Positions 9,521 through 19,231 of a stretch of DNA of 49,459 bases are shown in pieces. The stretch comes from Synechococcus sp. CS-1329. GTDB lineage: Bacteria > Cyanobacteriota > Cyanobacteriia > PCC-6307 > Cyanobiaceae. A program made the translations under genes and the position numbers. Location of the stretch: NCBI RefSeq assembly GCF_025128055.1, contig NZ_JAHLYS010000007.1, forward strand, positions 1 to 49,459. The letters run 5' to 3'. The notes beneath the pieces are model-generated. The model had not been told where the DNA came from, did not search any database, and saw nothing but the letters and a program-made list of their open reading frames with translations. The first letter of the stretch is position 1. Each line of letters opens with the position of its first letter.

Positions 9521-12500
9521 ATGCCTCTTCAACGCCGCTCTGTTTGGCCCCATTGCGACAGTCCGGCGCCGATGGAGGTCGCGGGCGAAAAAGATGCCTG
9601 CGGCGTTGGTTTTCTGGCCCAGCTCAGCGGAGAGCCCAGCCATTGGCTGCTGGAGCAGGCCCTGCGCGGCCTCGGTTGCATGGAGCACCGCGGCGGCTGC
9701 GGCGGCGATGGCGATTCCGGCGATGGTGCCGGTGTGCTCTGCGGTATCCCCTGGAGCTTCCTGGGGGAGGTCTGGCCCGAATCCACCCGAGCGGCGGAGG
9801 GTCGCCGGGGTCTGGGGATGGTCTTCCTGCCGGTGGCAGAGTCGAAACGCCAGGAGTACAAGCGGCTGTGCGAGCAGGCGGCAGCCCTGGTGGGTCTGCG
9901 CAGTCTCGGCTGGCGAGAGGTGCCCGTCGATCCCTCCGTGCTCGGCCCCCTGGCACTCCAGACCGCCCCACGCATCGAGCAATGGCTGGTGGAAGGCCCG
10001 GAGCCGGGCGATGCCCTCGAATCCCTGCTGTTCCGCTGCCGCCGCCGAGCGGTTGATCTGGTGCGGGCCGCCCCGGGCGGCGATCCCAACGACCTTTACT
10101 TCGCTTCCTTCAGCGGCCGCACCCTTGTGTACAAGGGGATGGTGCGCTCCGAGGTGCTGGCGGCGTTCTACGCCGATCTGCGCGATCCCCGCTTCGCGGT
10201 GAGTTTCGCGGTGTACCACCGCCGCTTCAGCACCAACACCCTGCCCCGCTGGCCCCTGGCCCAACCGATGCGGCTGCTGGGCCACAACGGCGAGATCAAC
10301 ACCCTGCTGGGGAACATCAACTGGGCCCAGGCGGCCGAATCCCACCTCGATGCGGTCTGGGGTGAGGCCTCTTCCGACCTCAAGCCGGTGGTCAACGCCG
10401 CCTTCAGCGATTCGGCCAATCTCGACGCCATGCTCGAGCTGATGGTGCGCAGCGGCCGGCCGATCACCGACAGCCTGCTCACCCTGGTGCCGGAAGCGTT
10501 CCGCCAGCAGCCCGAGCTGGAGGCCCGCCCGGATGTTCAGGCCTTTTATGAGTATTCCGCCTGCCTGCAGGAGCCCTGGGACGGGCCGGCCCTGCTGGTG
10601 TTCAGCGACGGCCGCAGCGTGGGCGCCACCCTCGATCGCAATGGACTGCGTCCCGCCCGCTACTGCATCACCAGCGATGGGCTGGTGGTGATGGGATCGG
10701 AAACCGGCGTGGTGGAGATCGACGAGAGCCGCATCGTCGAAAAGGGCCGCCTCGGCCCCGGCCAGATGCTGGCCGTTGATCTGGAGCAGGGCCGCCTGCT
10801 CAAGAACTGGCAGGTGAAGGAGGAGGTGGCCTCCCGCTATCCCTATGCCGCCTGGCTGCAGGAGCACCGCCGCTCGCTGGAGCCCCAGCCCTGGCGCACG
10901 GAGCATCAACTCGCCGACCTCGATCTCCTTCGTCACCAGACTGCCTTCGGCTTCACCGCCGAGGACCTGGACCTGGTGATCGAGGACATGGCCGGTCAGG
11001 GCAAGGAGCCCACCTATTGCATGGGCGACGACATTCCCCTGGCGGTGCTCTCCGGCAAGCCTCACCTGCTCTACGACTACTTCAAGCAGCGCTTCGCCCA
11101 GGTCACCAATCCTCCGATCGACCCCCTGCGCGAGGAGTTGGTGATGAGCCTGGAGATGCATCTGGGGAGGCGTGGATCGGCCCTGCGCCCAGAGCCCGCA
11201 GCGGCCTCGGTGCTTCACCTCGCCACGCCCATTCTCAATGAATCCGATCTGGAGGCCCTGCCCCAGCAGGGCCTGAGCACCACCACCCTCTCCACCCTCT
11301 ACGGACTCGAGGCGGGCCCAGCCGGTCTGGAGGCCGCTGTGCAGCACCTCTGTCAGGCGGCGGAGCAGGCCGTGCGCAACGGCAGCCAGATCCTGGTGCT
11401 CTCCGATCGGGCGGCCGATGGTCTCAGTGCCACCACCACCTTCATCCCGGCGCTGCTGGCGGTGGGCGCGGTCCATCAGCACCTGCTCAGGCTGGGGGTG
11501 CGCCTGCATTGCTCCCTGGTGATCGACACCGCCCAGTGCTGGAGCACCCATCACCTGGCCTGCCTGATCGGCTTCGGCGCCAGTGCCGTCTGTCCCTGGC
11601 TCACCTGGGAAACCACCCGCCACTGGCTGGCCCATCCCAAGACCCGCTCGTTGATGGAGCGCGGCAAGCTGCCGGCGATCGACTCCGCCCAGGCCCAGGC
11701 CAACGTGCGCAAGGCCCTGGAGGCCGGCCTGCGCAAGATCCTCTCCAAGATCGGTATCTCGCTGCTGGCCAGCTACCACGGGGCCCAGATCTTCGAGGCC
11801 ATCGGCATCGGCGCCGATCTGATCGATCTGGCCTTCCGCGGCACCACCAGCCGGGTGGCGGGGCTCAGCCTCCTGGATCTCGCCAACGAAACCCTGGCGT
11901 TCCATGCCAAGGCCTTCCCCGAGCTCAACCGCACCAAGCTGGAGTTCATGGGCTTTGTGCAATACCGCTCCGGCGGTGAGTTTCACCTCAACAGCCCGGA
12001 GATGGCCAAGGCCCTGCATGCGGCCGTGGCCGCGGGCCCCGGCTACGACCATTTCGCCACCTACCGCACCCTGCTGGAGAACCGCCCGATCACGGGCCTG
12101 CGCGACCTGCTGGAGCTGCGGCCCGCCCCCACGCCGCTGCCGATCGAGCAGGTGGAGAGCGTGGAGAGCATCTGCAGTCGCTTCTGCACCGGTGGCATGA
12201 GCCTGGGGGCCCTCTCCCGTGAGGCCCACGAGGTGCTGGCGGTGGCCATGAACCGCATTGGCGGCAAGAGCAACAGTGGTGAAGGGGGGGAGGATCCGGC
12301 CCGCTATCACCCCCTCACCGATGTGGATGAGAACGGCCACTCGGCCAGCCTGCCCAGCCTGCGCGGTCTGGTGCCCGGTGACAGCGCCTGCTCAGCCATC
12401 AAGCAGGTGGCCTCGGGGCGCTTCGGGGTCACGCCGGAGTACCTGCGCAGTGGCCAACAGCTGGAGATCAAGGTGGCCCAGGGGGCCAAGCCCGGCGAAG

Positions 12501-14119
12501 GGGGCCAGCTGCCCGGTCCCAAGGTGGATGCTTACATCGGCTGGCTGCGCAACAGCAAGCCCGGCGTGGCGCTGATCTCACCGCCGCCCCACCACGACAT
12601 CTATTCCATTGAGGATCTGGCCCAGCTGATCCACGACCTGCACCAGGTGCATCCGGCCGCCAGGGTGTCGGTGAAGCTGGTGGCCGAGATCGGCATCGGC
12701 ACCATCGCCGCCGGCGTGGCCAAGGCCAACGCCGATGTGATTCAGATCTCAGGCCACGACGGCGGCACCGGCGCATCGCCCCTGAGCTCGATCAAGCATG
12801 CCGGCAGCCCCTGGGAGCTGGGGCTCTCCGAAGTGCACCGCAGCCTCCTGGCCAACGGTCTGCGCAACCGGGTGCTGCTGCGGGCCGATGGAGGCCTCAA
12901 GACCGGCTGGGATGTGCTGATGGCGGCCCTGCTCGGCGCCGAGGAATACGGCTTCGGCTCGGTGGCCATGATCGCCGAGGGCTGCATCATGGCGCGCATC
13001 TGCCACACCAACAATTGCCCGGTGGGGGTGGCCACCCAGAAAGAGGCCCTGCGCAAGCGCTTCACCGGCCTGCCGGAGCACGTGGTCAATTTCTTCCACT
13101 ATGTGGCCGAGGAAGTGCGCCAGTTGCTCAGCGTGCTCGGGGTGGCGCGGCTGGAGGACCTGATCGGGCGGGTGGAGTTGCTGCACCCCCGCCAGGTGTC
13201 CCTGGCCAAGACCAGCACCCTCGATCTCACCTGCCTGCTGGCCCCGCTGCCAGGTTCCGACGACCGCAGCTGGCTGCTCCATGACAGCCAGGCCCACGGC
13301 AATGGAGCGATTCTCGAAGATCAGCTCCTGGCTGATCCCGAGCTGATGGCGGCCATCGAGCAGCACGGGCAGGTGGCCCGCCGCCTGCCGATCGTCAACA
13401 CCGATCGCAGTGTCGGGGCCCGCCTGGCCGGTGAGCTGGCGGCCCGCCACGGCAACAAGGGATTCCAGGGCCTGCTGGATCTCTGCTTCGAAGGCGCCGC
13501 CGGCCAGAGCTTCGGTGCCTTCACGCTCCAGGGCATGAACCTGCGCCTGGAGGGCGATGCCAACGACTACGTCGGTAAGGGCATCAACGGCGGCCGCCTC
13601 ACGGTTGTGCCTGTGGCGGCAACCCAGGATCCCGGCAATCAGGTGATCCTGGGCAACACCTGCCTCTACGGCGCCACCGGCGGTGAGCTGTTCGCCCTCG
13701 GACGAGCCGGTGAGCGCTTCGCCGTGCGCAACAGCGGTGCCCGCACTGTGATTGAAGGCTGCGGCGATCACTGCTGCGAGTACATGACCGGCGGGGTGGT
13801 GGTGGTGCTGGGCAGCACCGGCCGCAACGTGGCGGCGGGCATGACCGGTGGGGTGGCCTTCCTGCTCGACGAGCACGACGCGATGGCAGGCCTGCTCAAT
13901 CCCGAGATCGTTGCCGTCCACCCCCTGGAAACCCCCGAGCAGGAGCAGCTGATCAAGCCGCTGCTGGAGGCGCACCTCGAGCTGACCGGCAGCCGCAAGG
14001 CGGCCGAGATCCTGGCGAACTGGCCCCAGTGGCGTCCACGCTTCAAGGTGCTGGTGCCCCCCAGCGAGGTGGCCACGGTGGGGCTGCTGGAGCGGGAGAA
14101 ACTGGCGATGGCCAGCTGA
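9521..14119 (+). CDS. gltB: Ferredoxin-dependent glutamate synthase
   Basis: Fd-GOGAT makes two glutamates from glutamine and 2-oxoglutarate with electrons from reduced ferredoxin, closing the GS-GOGAT cycle. The 1532-residue length fits. Cys27 of GEKDACGVGF is the expected N-terminal nucleophile of the class II amidotransferase domain (to about 430), exposed after propeptide removal. The FMN-binding barrel contains GHDGGTGASP and the 3Fe-4S cysteines C1155, C1161 and C1166 (CIMARICHTNNCPVG), and the C-terminal beta-helix domain has the GGxxGE-type repeats. There is no adjacent NADPH-type small subunit, which supports ferredoxin as donor. A second ATG at 9572 would also leave the catalytic cysteine intact; no Shine-Dalgarno separates them. 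The gene ends 10 bp before chlM, convergent. Confidence 0.97.
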   Translation: MPLQRRSVWPHCDSPAPMEVAGEKDACGVGFLAQLSGEPSHWLLEQALRGLGCMEHRGGCGGDGDSGDGAGVLCGIPWSFLGEVWPESTRAAEGRRGLGMVFLPVAESKRQEYKRLCEQAAALVGLRSLGWREVPVDPSVLGPLALQTAPRIEQWLVEGPEPGDALESLLFRCRRRAVDLVRAAPGGDPNDLYFASFSGRTLVYKGMVRSEVLAAFYADLRDPRFAVSFAVYHRRFSTNTLPRWPLAQPMRLLGHNGEINTLLGNINWAQAAESHLDAVWGEASSDLKPVVNAAFSDSANLDAMLELMVRSGRPITDSLLTLVPEAFRQQPELEARPDVQAFYEYSACLQEPWDGPALLVFSDGRSVGATLDRNGLRPARYCITSDGLVVMGSETGVVEIDESRIVEKGRLGPGQMLAVDLEQGRLLKNWQVKEEVASRYPYAAWLQEHRRSLEPQPWRTEHQLADLDLLRHQTAFGFTAEDLDLVIEDMAGQGKEPTYCMGDDIPLAVLSGKPHLLYDYFKQRFAQVTNPPIDPLREELVMSLEMHLGRRGSALRPEPAAASVLHLATPILNESDLEALPQQGLSTTTLSTLYGLEAGPAGLEAAVQHLCQAAEQAVRNGSQILVLSDRAADGLSATTTFIPALLAVGAVHQHLLRLGVRLHCSLVIDTAQCWSTHHLACLIGFGASAVCPWLTWETTRHWLAHPKTRSLMERGKLPAIDSAQAQANVRKALEAGLRKILSKIGISLLASYHGAQIFEAIGIGADLIDLAFRGTTSRVAGLSLLDLANETLAFHAKAFPELNRTKLEFMGFVQYRSGGEFHLNSPEMAKALHAAVAAGPGYDHFATYRTLLENRPITGLRDLLELRPAPTPLPIEQVESVESICSRFCTGGMSLGALSREAHEVLAVAMNRIGGKSNSGEGGEDPARYHPLTDVDENGHSASLPSLRGLVPGDSACSAIKQVASGRFGVTPEYLRSGQQLEIKVAQGAKPGEGGQLPGPKVDAYIGWLRNSKPGVALISPPPHHDIYSIEDLAQLIHDLHQVHPAARVSVKLVAEIGIGTIAAGVAKANADVIQISGHDGGTGASPLSSIKHAGSPWELGLSEVHRSLLANGLRNRVLLRADGGLKTGWDVLMAALLGAEEYGFGSVAMIAEGCIMARICHTNNCPVGVATQKEALRKRFTGLPEHVVNFFHYVAEEVRQLLSVLGVARLEDLIGRVELLHPRQVSLAKTSTLDLTCLLAPLPGSDDRSWLLHDSQAHGNGAILEDQLLADPELMAAIEQHGQVARRLPIVNTDRSVGARLAGELAARHGNKGFQGLLDLCFEGAAGQSFGAFTLQGMNLRLEGDANDYVGKGINGGRLTVVPVAATQDPGNQVILGNTCLYGATGGELFALGRAGERFAVRNSGARTVIEGCGDHCCEYMTGGVVVVLGSTGRNVAAGMTGGVAFLLDEHDAMAGLLNPEIVAVHPLETPEQEQLIKPLLEAHLELTGSRKAAEILANWPQWRPRFKVLVPPSEVATVGLLEREKLAMAS

Positions 14120-14129
14120 GCGTGGCGGT

Positions 14130-14849
14130 TCAGCCGCGCTCGAATTCGATCAGACGGGAGAAATAGAAGGGTGCCTGGTTGAGGCTGCGGCGCCTGGGGC
14201 GGAAGCCGGCCTCGGCCGCGGCGGCCACGATGCCGTCTTCCCGCAGGGTGTAGGCCCGGGTGGTCTTGCTGGGACCGGGGAACAGCTGCCCGATCGATTT
14301 GAGCAGGGCCAGCAGGGGGGTGTAGGGAGCAAAGCTCACGATCAGCCGCCGTTCGGCCAGCCCGCCCAGGTGGCGCACCATCTCCTCGGCCGCGGCCTGG
14401 GGGTAGTGGATGAACACGTCCAGGCAGACCACCGTGTCGTAACGGCCCTGGAGGCTCTCCAGGTCGGAGGCGCTGAACTGCACCCGCTCAGCGGCAAGGC
14501 CGCTGGCCTCGAGGCGGCGACGGGCCTCCTCCACCATGGCTTCGGAGAGGTCGCTGGCGGCAATGCTGCCCGCCCCGAGCTGGGCCAGCGGCAGGCTGAG
14601 GCTGCCCACGCCGCAGCCGGCATCGCAGAAACTGCGGCCGGGCAGATCGCCCTCCTCCTGCAGCCACTGCAGCACCTGATCCACCGTCTTCTGGTGCCCC
14701 AGGCGGATGTTGCGCTGCACCTTGTTGACGTCGTCGCTGTCGCTGTAGATCCGCTTCCAGCGCTCGAAGCCCGTGCTGTTGAAGTAGTCGCGCACTTCGG
14801 CCTTCTCAGCCAGCTTGGCGCCGGCATCAGGCGCTGAAGAAGTGGCCAT
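14130..14849 (-). CDS. chlM: Magnesium-protoporphyrin IX methyltransferase
   Basis: ChlM transfers a methyl group from SAM to the C13 propionate of Mg-protoporphyrin IX, the step after Mg chelation in chlorophyll synthesis. The 239-residue product matches the family in length and sequence: N-terminal VRDYFNSTGFERWKRIYS, SAM motif I CDAGCGVGSLSL at 75-86, DLSEAM for the ribose-binding acidic residue, and the C-terminal FYFSRLIEF typical of BchM/ChlM. It is a soluble or membrane-associated enzyme. It is convergent with gltB with only a 10-bp gap. Confidence 0.95.
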   Translation of the reverse strand: MATSSAPDAGAKLAEKAEVRDYFNSTGFERWKRIYSDSDDVNKVQRNIRLGHQKTVDQVLQWLQEEGDLPGRSFCDAGCGVGSLSLPLAQLGAGSIAASDLSEAMVEEARRRLEASGLAAERVQFSASDLESLQGRYDTVVCLDVFIHYPQAAAEEMVRHLGGLAERRLIVSFAPYTPLLALLKSIGQLFPGPSKTTRAYTLREDGIVAAAAEAGFRPRRRSLNQAPFYFSRLIEFERG

Positions 14850-14876
14850 GGGTGGGCAGCTACGGGTGGGCGGATC

Positions 14877-16052
14877 CTAAGGAGCCGCTTCCGACGCGCG
14901 CCGCCAACCCAGCGCACCGTCTGCCCCCAGATGCCAGCGCAGGCTCTCGCTCAGGGGTCGTCCGAGCAGCAGCTGGGGCAGTGTTCGCCGCTCGCCGAGC
15001 ACCCGCCGGGGGACGAGGGTGGCGGCGGCGATCGCCCGGCCCGGTTCACCGCTCCAGCGGGCCAGGCGCGTCACCCCCTCCAGCAGAGGCAGAGTGACGC
15101 CTGCCAGGGTGCCGTCCTCCAGCCGACAACTGCCGTCTTCCACCAGCAGCACCCGTTCATCCCAGCGGTGGCGGCCCTCCGTCAGGCCATAGGGACCGAG
15201 CGCGTCACTCACCAGCAGCACCTGCTCGGGGGCCAGCCGTTGCAGCAGCACCGCCATCGAGGGGGCCACATGCACCCCATCGGCGATCAGCCCCAGGGCC
15301 ACATCGCCGCGCAGCAGCGCCGCCGCCACCGGACCGGGGGCCCGCCGGTGCAGGTCGGGCATGGCATTGAAGACATGGGTGAGCATGCCCACCCCCGCTG
15401 CGAAAGCTCGCGTGGCCTCCGCTTCCGTGGCGGCGCTGTGGCCCAGGCTCACCACGATGCCGCGCTGGCGCAGGGCGGCGATCACCGCATCGGCCCCCTC
15501 CAGCTCCGGGGCCAGGGTCACCAGGGCGATCTCCTGTTCATGGCCACTGATGCGCTCCTGCAGGGCCCCAGGGCTGGGGGCCGCCAGGTGAGCCGCCGGG
15601 TGGGCGCCACGCCGCGCCGCGGCCAGAAAGGGACCTTCCAGATGGGCGCCCAGCAGCTGGCAGCGGCCGGTCCGGTGCTGGAGGCGGGCCTGCTGCAGCA
15701 CCGCCAGGGCCTGGCGCAGGGGGGAGACGGCGCAGGTCACCAGGGTGGGGCAGATCGCCTCCACCCCATCGGCCCAGAGCAGCTCCAGCAGCTCCAGCAG
15801 CCGCGGCAGGTCGCTGGACTCCAGCTCGGGGAAGGCCAGCCCCAGGCCCCCGTTGATCTGCAGATCCACTCCGGTGGGGCTGATCCAATCGCCGTGCCAG
15901 TTGTCGCCGGCGGCGTGGCTGCCGGCATCGAGCGGCAGCACCTTCACGATCCGGCCGCTTTGATCGATCCCGAGGCGCCAGCGCCGCTCGGAGCCATGGC
16001 GGCATGCCGAGGCCTGGGGCAGACGGACGTTGCTGATCCAGCGCACGGTCAT
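14877..16052 (-). CDS. nagA: N-acetylglucosamine-6-phosphate deacetylase
   Basis: NagA removes the acetyl group of GlcNAc-6-phosphate in amino-sugar recycling. The protein (391 residues from the ATG at 16052) shows the amidohydrolase pattern of the family: [11 protein letters not shown], the metal-binding [23 protein letters not shown], and a late SDALGPYG where the catalytic aspartate is expected. The frame remains open well upstream, but that part overlaps purE on the other strand and is not NagA-like, so the ATG at 16052 is preferred. The gene diverges from purE across 43 bp and is co-oriented with chlM, 27 bp upstream of it. Confidence 0.9.
   Translation of the reverse strand: MTVRWISNVRLPQASACRHGSERRWRLGIDQSGRIVKVLPLDAGSHAAGDNWHGDWISPTGVDLQINGGLGLAFPELESSDLPRLLELLELLWADGVEAICPTLVTCAVSPLRQALAVLQQARLQHRTGRCQLLGAHLEGPFLAAARRGAHPAAHLAAPSPGALQERISGHEQEIALVTLAPELEGADAVIAALRQRGIVVSLGHSAATEAEATRAFAAGVGMLTHVFNAMPDLHRRAPGPVAAALLRGDVALGLIADGVHVAPSMAVLLQRLAPEQVLLVSDALGPYGLTEGRHRWDERVLLVEDGSCRLEDGTLAGVTLPLLEGVTRLARWSGEPGRAIAAATLVPRRVLGERRTLPQLLLGRPLSESLRWHLGADGALGWRRASEAAP
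15028..15035. repeat. HIP1 octamer GCGATCGC
   Basis: A HIP1 copy inside nagA, in the extended form GGCGATCGCC. Confidence 0.7.
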
Positions 16053-16095
16053 CGGCTCCTGGGCGAGCGGGCGGAGAGAATGCCATCCTCGCCGC

Positions 16096-16674
16096 ATGGC
16101 CGCTGCCGCCCCTGCCTTGACCCTCGAACCCGATTCAGCCGCCGCTGCTGCTCCTCCTCCTCTGGTGGCGGTGGTGATGGGCAGCGATTCCGACCTGCCG
16201 ACGATGCAGCCGGCGGTGCAGGTGCTCAAGGATTTCGGTGTGGCGGTGGAGGTGAGGGTGCTCTCGGCCCACCGCACCCCGCGGGAGATGGTGGCCTTCG
16301 CCGAAGCGGCTGCCGGCCGCGGGCTCAAGGTGATCGTGGCGGGGGCCGGTGGCGCCGCCCACCTGCCGGGGATGGTGGCGGCGCTCACCACCCTGCCGGT
16401 GATCGGTGTACCGGTGCAGAGTCGGGCGCTCTCGGGGGTGGATTCGCTCCATTCGATCGTGCAGATGCCGGCCGGGATCCCGGTGGCCACGGTGGCGATC
16501 GGCAACGGCACCAATGCCGGGCTGCTGGCGGTGCAGATCCTGGCCCTGGCCGATCCGGCCCTGGCCGAGGCGGTCAGGCAGTACCGCCTCGGGCTCCATG
16601 ATCAGGTCTGCGCCAAGGATGCCCGTCTGCTGGCCCTGGGCAGCACGGCTTACCTGGCCGCCATGGAGGACTGA
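16096..16674 (+). CDS. purE: N5-carboxyaminoimidazole ribonucleotide mutase
   Basis: Class I PurE converts N5-CAIR to CAIR in purine synthesis. From the ATG at 16096 the protein has 192 residues, with an N-terminal Ala/Pro-rich extension of about 23 residues before the normal core. Diagnostic motifs are [10 protein letters not shown] (28-37), SAHRTP (57-62), [11 protein letters not shown] and [14 protein letters not shown]. The frame is open upstream to 16030 but that would overlap the nagA coding region. It is divergent from nagA. Confidence 0.96.
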   Translation: MAAAAPALTLEPDSAAAAAPPPLVAVVMGSDSDLPTMQPAVQVLKDFGVAVEVRVLSAHRTPREMVAFAEAAAGRGLKVIVAGAGGAAHLPGMVAALTTLPVIGVPVQSRALSGVDSLHSIVQMPAGIPVATVAIGNGTNAGLLAVQILALADPALAEAVRQYRLGLHDQVCAKDARLLALGSTAYLAAMED

Positions 16675-16801
16675 CGGATGCTGAACTCTGGCCCTGCAAC
16701 AACTCCAGGGGCCGTGCGGCGGCCGCCAAGCGATTGGATCCCGTCATCACCATGGTGGTGATCGCGGAGTTTCAGGCCTCGATGCCAGCCTCTCCCTCAC
16801 C

Positions 16802-17941
16802 ATGATCAGCCCGACACCGTTCACCGCCTGGCAACGACTGGGCCTGGCCCTGCCGCTGCTGGTGCTCAATTTCTGGGTGCTGAGACAGCTGTTGTTGCCG
16901 CTCGCCCCCTTCCCGGCGTTGTTTCTCACCGCGGCACTGATCGCCTTTCTGCTGGATCTGCCCAGTCGCTGGCTGACGGGCCGTGGCTTCCCCCGGCTCC
17001 TGGCCCTCGCTCTGGTGCTGGGTCTGGGGCTGCTGGCGCTGGTGCTGGTGGCCCTCTGGATCATTCCCCTGCTGGTGGAGCAGCTGGCGGATCTGCTCAC
17101 GGCCCTGCCGAGCTGGTTTGTTGAGGCGGAACTCCTGCTCAACCAGGCCCAGGCCTGGGCTGTGGAGCATGGCCTGCCGGCGGATTTCGGCGATCTCAGC
17201 AGTGCCCTGCTCACCCGCTCCACCCAATTCGCCTCACAGCTGAGTCAGAAGCTGCTGGCACTGCTCGGTGCCACCCTCACCCTGACGATCAACAGCGTGA
17301 TCGTGACCGTGCTGGCCATCTTCCTGCTGCTGGGTGGCGAGTCGATCAGTCGTGGCCTGGCCCGCTGGTTGCCCACCAGCTGGCGGGAGATGGTGCTGGT
17401 CACGCTGAACCGCACCTTCCGCGGCTACTTCGGCGGCCAGGTGGTCCTGGCGCTGATCCTGAGCGTGGCCCAGATCGTGGTCTTCACCCTGTTGGGGATT
17501 CCCTATGGCGTGCTCTTCGCTGTGACGATCGGGTTCACCACCTTGATCCCCTATGCCAGCGCCTTCACCATCGTGGTGGTGAGTCTGCTGCTGGCGCTGG
17601 ATGATCCCAGCACCGGCCTGAAGGTGCTGGCGGTGGCGATTGCCGTGGGCCAGGTGGTCGACCAGGGAATCCAGCCCCGCTTGATGGGCAAGATCGTGGG
17701 ATTGCAGCCGGCCTGGCTGTTGCTCAGCCTGCCGGTCGGGGCCCGGATCGGCAGCCTGCTGGGCTTCGGCGATCTGCTGGGACTACTGCTGGCGGTGCCG
17801 GTGGCCAGTTGCCTCAAGGCCTTCCTCGATGAGGTGGCCCGCCGCCTGGGGCTGCCGGAATCTGAACCACTGCCTGCTCCTGCAGCCCTGGCGCCTGGGG
17901 TCAGTCCGCCGCGATCAATCCCTGACCCTCCAGGTAACTGA
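16802..17941 (+). CDS. AI-2E transporter family (PerM/UPF0118) permease
   Basis: The 379-residue integral membrane protein has about seven or eight hydrophobic segments: two pairs near the N-terminus (15-75 and 55-95 regions), a soluble middle loop (about 95-155) predicted between membrane parts, and a C-terminal block with the family's [20 protein letters not shown] and [18 protein letters not shown] motifs. The family was named for autoinducer-2 export but many members have other or unknown substrates, including ion antiport, so the substrate is open. The last 41 bp overlap cysC on the opposite strand. The preceding 127-bp gap after purE shows only a short ATCACC/GGTGAT inverted repeat. Confidence 0.88.
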   Translation: MISPTPFTAWQRLGLALPLLVLNFWVLRQLLLPLAPFPALFLTAALIAFLLDLPSRWLTGRGFPRLLALALVLGLGLLALVLVALWIIPLLVEQLADLLTALPSWFVEAELLLNQAQAWAVEHGLPADFGDLSSALLTRSTQFASQLSQKLLALLGATLTLTINSVIVTVLAIFLLLGGESISRGLARWLPTSWREMVLVTLNRTFRGYFGGQVVLALILSVAQIVVFTLLGIPYGVLFAVTIGFTTLIPYASAFTIVVVSLLLALDDPSTGLKVLAVAIAVGQVVDQGIQPRLMGKIVGLQPAWLLLSLPVGARIGSLLGFGDLLGLLLAVPVASCLKAFLDEVARRLGLPESEPLPAPAALAPGVSPPRSIPDPPGN

Positions 17942-18524
17942 TCACCTCGGCCACGTTGTCCTCCAGCCTGCCGCTGGTGTCGATGCGCAGCTCGGGAGAC
18001 TCCGGCGCTTCATAGGGGCTGGAGATGCCGGTGAACTCCTTGATCACGCCGGCGCGGGCCTTGGCGTAGAGCCCCTTGGGATCCCGCTGCTCACAGACCT
18101 CCAGCCCGGCGGCGCAGTGGATCTCGATGAAATCTCCGCTTTCCACCAGGGCGCGGGCCCGATCGCGGTCGGCGCGGAAGGGCGAAACGAAGGCGGTGAG
18201 GGTGATCACACCGGCGTCGAGGAAGAGCTTGGCCACCTCGCCGATGCGGCGGATGTTCTCCTCCCGGTCGGCATCGGAGAAGCCCAGGTCGCAGCAGAGA
18301 CCATGGCGCACGTTGTCGCCGTCGAGCACGTAAGTGGCCAGCCCCCGCTGGAACAGCTCCACGTTCACGGCGTTGGCCAGGGTGCTCTTGCCGGCCCCTG
18401 AGAGCCCGGTGAACCAGAGGATGGCGCTGCGGTGGCCCCGCTGGCTGGCGCGGGAGTCCCGGTCCACCGCGGCCTCATGCCAGACGATGTTGGTGGCTTT
18501 GCTGTCGGTGGGGGAGCTGGTCAT
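17901..18524 (-). CDS. cysC: Adenylyl-sulfate (APS) kinase
   Basis: CysC phosphorylates adenosine 5'-phosphosulfate to PAPS, used for sulfate reduction or sulfation. The 207-residue protein (ATG at 18524) has a Walker A GLSGAGKS at 40-47, the APS-binding [39 protein letters not shown] and [10 protein letters not shown], all in family order. The frame extends upstream to 18578 but the added residues are not conserved. Its 3' end overlaps the permease gene by 41 bp. Confidence 0.96.
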   Translation of the reverse strand: MTSSPTDSKATNIVWHEAAVDRDSRASQRGHRSAILWFTGLSGAGKSTLANAVNVELFQRGLATYVLDGDNVRHGLCCDLGFSDADREENIRRIGEVAKLFLDAGVITLTAFVSPFRADRDRARALVESGDFIEIHCAAGLEVCEQRDPKGLYAKARAGVIKEFTGISSPYEAPESPELRIDTSGRLEDNVAEVISYLEGQGLIAAD

Positions 18525-18609
18525 CGACGGCGCGGGTAGGAGGACTGCGATGGGGCGATCGTCGCATCTTTCCGCCACCCCTGGAGGCAGGGCGTGGCCC
18601 GACAGCGGC

Positions 18610-18945
18610 TCAGCCCCCCGCCTGCTTGGGCCGGAAGCCCTCTGCCGTGAGCGTCTCCAGGCAGGTGCTGACCTGATCCCCCTGCAGCTCGATCACGCCG
18701 TCCTTGAGGGTGCCGCCGCTGCCGGCTGTGGCTTTGAGGCGCCTGAGCAGGGCTCTGGCGTCGGCATCGCTGATCTCCAGGCCGGTGATGGCGGTCACGG
18801 TCTTGCCGCCCTTGCCCGCCTTGGTGCGCTGCACACGCACCCGCTGCTGCGGGCGGGACGGGGCCGCTGCCCCCGCAGCTTCGGGCCGGGCGGTGCTCGC
18901 CGCGGCGCTGAATTCCTGCCAGCCTCCCTTGCCCATGGCGTCCAT
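18610..18945 (-). CDS. SUI1/YciH-type translation initiation factor
   Basis: The small protein (111 residues from the ATG at 18945) has a variable Ala-rich N-terminus and a C-terminal SUI1/eIF1 domain (about residues 33-105) with the conserved [10 protein letters not shown] and [17 protein letters not shown] segments. Bacterial YciH/SUI1 proteins resemble eIF1 and are thought to influence fidelity of start-codon selection; the cellular role in cyanobacteria is not settled. GGAGG stands 10 bases before the ATG at 18945 and 19 before the next ATG at 18936, which favours the first. It lies between cysC and trpB. Confidence 0.88.
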   Translation of the reverse strand: MDAMGKGGWQEFSAAASTARPEAAGAAAPSRPQQRVRVQRTKAGKGGKTVTAITGLEISDADARALLRRLKATAGSGGTLKDGVIELQGDQVSTCLETLTAEGFRPKQAGG

Positions 18946-19010
18946 TGCCGCTACGCCTCCCATCACAGCGCACCCCTGAGCTTTTGGATCTGCCGCCCGT
19001 CCGCTTCGAG

Positions 19011-19205
19011 ATGCTGCGCCTGAACCTGAACCCAAGCCCGGCGGCGCCGGCCTGCATCCCGGCGCCAGGGCCCGATGCCCAGGTCCTGAGTTATTCGATG
19101 GTGGAGGCGCCCCCCTGCCGCGATCCCTCAGCGCGGCTGGGCATCGATGAGCCTCCGGGCTGGACCCTGCCGCCGCCGCCGGTGCCGCCGCGGCCCGCTT
19201 CCTAG
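19011..19205 (+). CDS. Possible small proline-rich protein (64 aa), function unknown
   Basis: In the 286-bp interval between the SUI1 gene and trpB one plus-strand frame is open from 18945 (TTG) to 19205, with an ATG at 19011. Its codons end mostly in G or C like those of neighbouring genes. The product starts LRLNLNPSP and ends in a [11 protein letters not shown] tail, with no domain or signal peptide I recognise. It ends 26 bp before trpB and could be its upstream partner. GC-rich non-coding DNA can also stay open over this length, so this is tentative. Confidence 0.35.
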   Translation: MLRLNLNPSPAAPACIPAPGPDAQVLSYSMVEAPPCRDPSARLGIDEPPGWTLPPPPVPPRPAS

Positions 19206-19231
19206 GCTGGGGCCACCCCGATCGATCGCCG

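Noticed and set aside
9497-12340. A 947-codon open frame on the minus strand across the first half of gltB
   Set aside because: It lies entirely antisense to a well-conserved enzyme. Its composition (Gly, Ala, His, Gln-rich, no domain) is what codon structure of a GC-rich gene gives on the opposite strand.
14931-16601. A 556-codon plus-strand frame over nagA and into purE
   Set aside because: It is antisense to nagA and out of frame with purE. Both real genes have clear motifs.
16747-17223. Minus-strand frames over the start of the permease gene
   Set aside because: Low-complexity basic or Gln-rich translations, no homology recognised, and the plus-strand permease explains the DNA.
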